Assembly (NCBI RefSeq): GCF_003633685.1
Contig: NZ_RBKT01000001.1
Location: forward strand, 682,001-746,000
DNA length: 64,000 bases
Reading direction: 5' to 3'
From: Micromonospora pisi
Lineage (GTDB): Bacteria > Actinomycetota > Actinomycetes > Mycobacteriales > Micromonosporaceae
Shown: positions 63,991 through 64,000 of the stretch, piece after piece
How positions within the stretch are numbered: position 1 is the stretch's first letter
Layout of the letters: every line of letters starts with the position of its first letter
Position numbers and translations under genes: made by a program
The notes under the pieces: generated by a model
The model's input: the letters and a program-made list of their open reading frames with translations, nothing else
Database searches by the model: none
Told to the model about the DNA's origin: nothing

Positions 63991-64000
63991 TCGTTGTCCT

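Overview
The window is high-GC DNA (about 70%) with strong G/C third-position bias, frequent GTG starts and many genes that appear to be transcribed without a leader, so it comes from an actinomycete. The two-part AAGGAAGGGCCCCTT / GGAAGGGCCCCTTCC element at 51689-51741 resembles a dispersed repeat I remember from Micromonospora genomes. With the CBM2-bearing xylanase, GH87 glucanase and RHS protein, it points to the family Micromonosporaceae. No tRNA, rRNA, CRISPR array, insertion sequence or prophage was seen. The window reads as chromosomal accessory/arm-like sequence.

Layout. 1-6.0 kb: 3' end of a berberine-bridge-type FAD oxidase, a MarR/GbsR-like regulator with a two-gene drug-export ABC system, an LLM flavin oxidoreductase and a VanX-like D-Ala-D-Ala dipeptidase. 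6.1-14.2 kb: a SARP/NB-ARC/TPR regulator, a GNAT, an ArsR-like regulator divergent from an MFS exporter around a perfect operator palindrome, a LysG/LysE-type pair, and a decayed regulator next to a small Cys protein. 14.3-24.8 kb: a ROK-controlled peptide-type ABC uptake operon ending in cutC, divergent from the ROK repressor, an M81 metallopeptidase and a ROK sugar kinase. This looks like one catabolic unit, possibly for sugar-peptide (muropeptide-like) substrates. 24.9-31.6 kb: a LacI-controlled sugar ABC importer with a GH42 beta-galactosidase; it has no ATPase of its own. 32.1-40.5 kb: a secreted GH10 xylanase and a very large secreted GH87 alpha-1,3-glucanase, separated by a membrane-anchored hypothetical protein, a nucleosidase and an aminoglycoside-phosphotransferase-fold kinase. 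40.7-45.4 kb: a DivIVA-like coiled-coil protein, an AAA ATPase regulator and an alpha/beta hydrolase.

45.4-51.6 kb is a sulfur locus: a YeiH-type anion exporter with a tiny overlapping membrane protein and an upstream Cys-containing leader peptide, then an operon of TauE/SafE permease, cysteine-free Rrf2 regulator and an SsuABC-type sulfonate importer, and finally an internally deleted flavin reductase. A shared 21-bp inverted repeat sits just in front of three of these start codons, so the locus looks like a small self-contained sulfur regulon. 51.7-62.5 kb: LtrA-like membrane protein, Tat-exported amidase with a coupled small protein, VOC protein, a 1593-residue RHS polymorphic toxin with an unrecognised C-terminal domain and no visible immunity gene, a CGNR zinc-finger regulator and an MBL hydrolase. 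62.6 kb to the end: the cvnD-cvnC-cvnB part of a conservon signalling operon, whose kinase gene should lie just past the right edge.

All functions are read from the sequence and recalled family knowledge; nothing was searched or computed externally.
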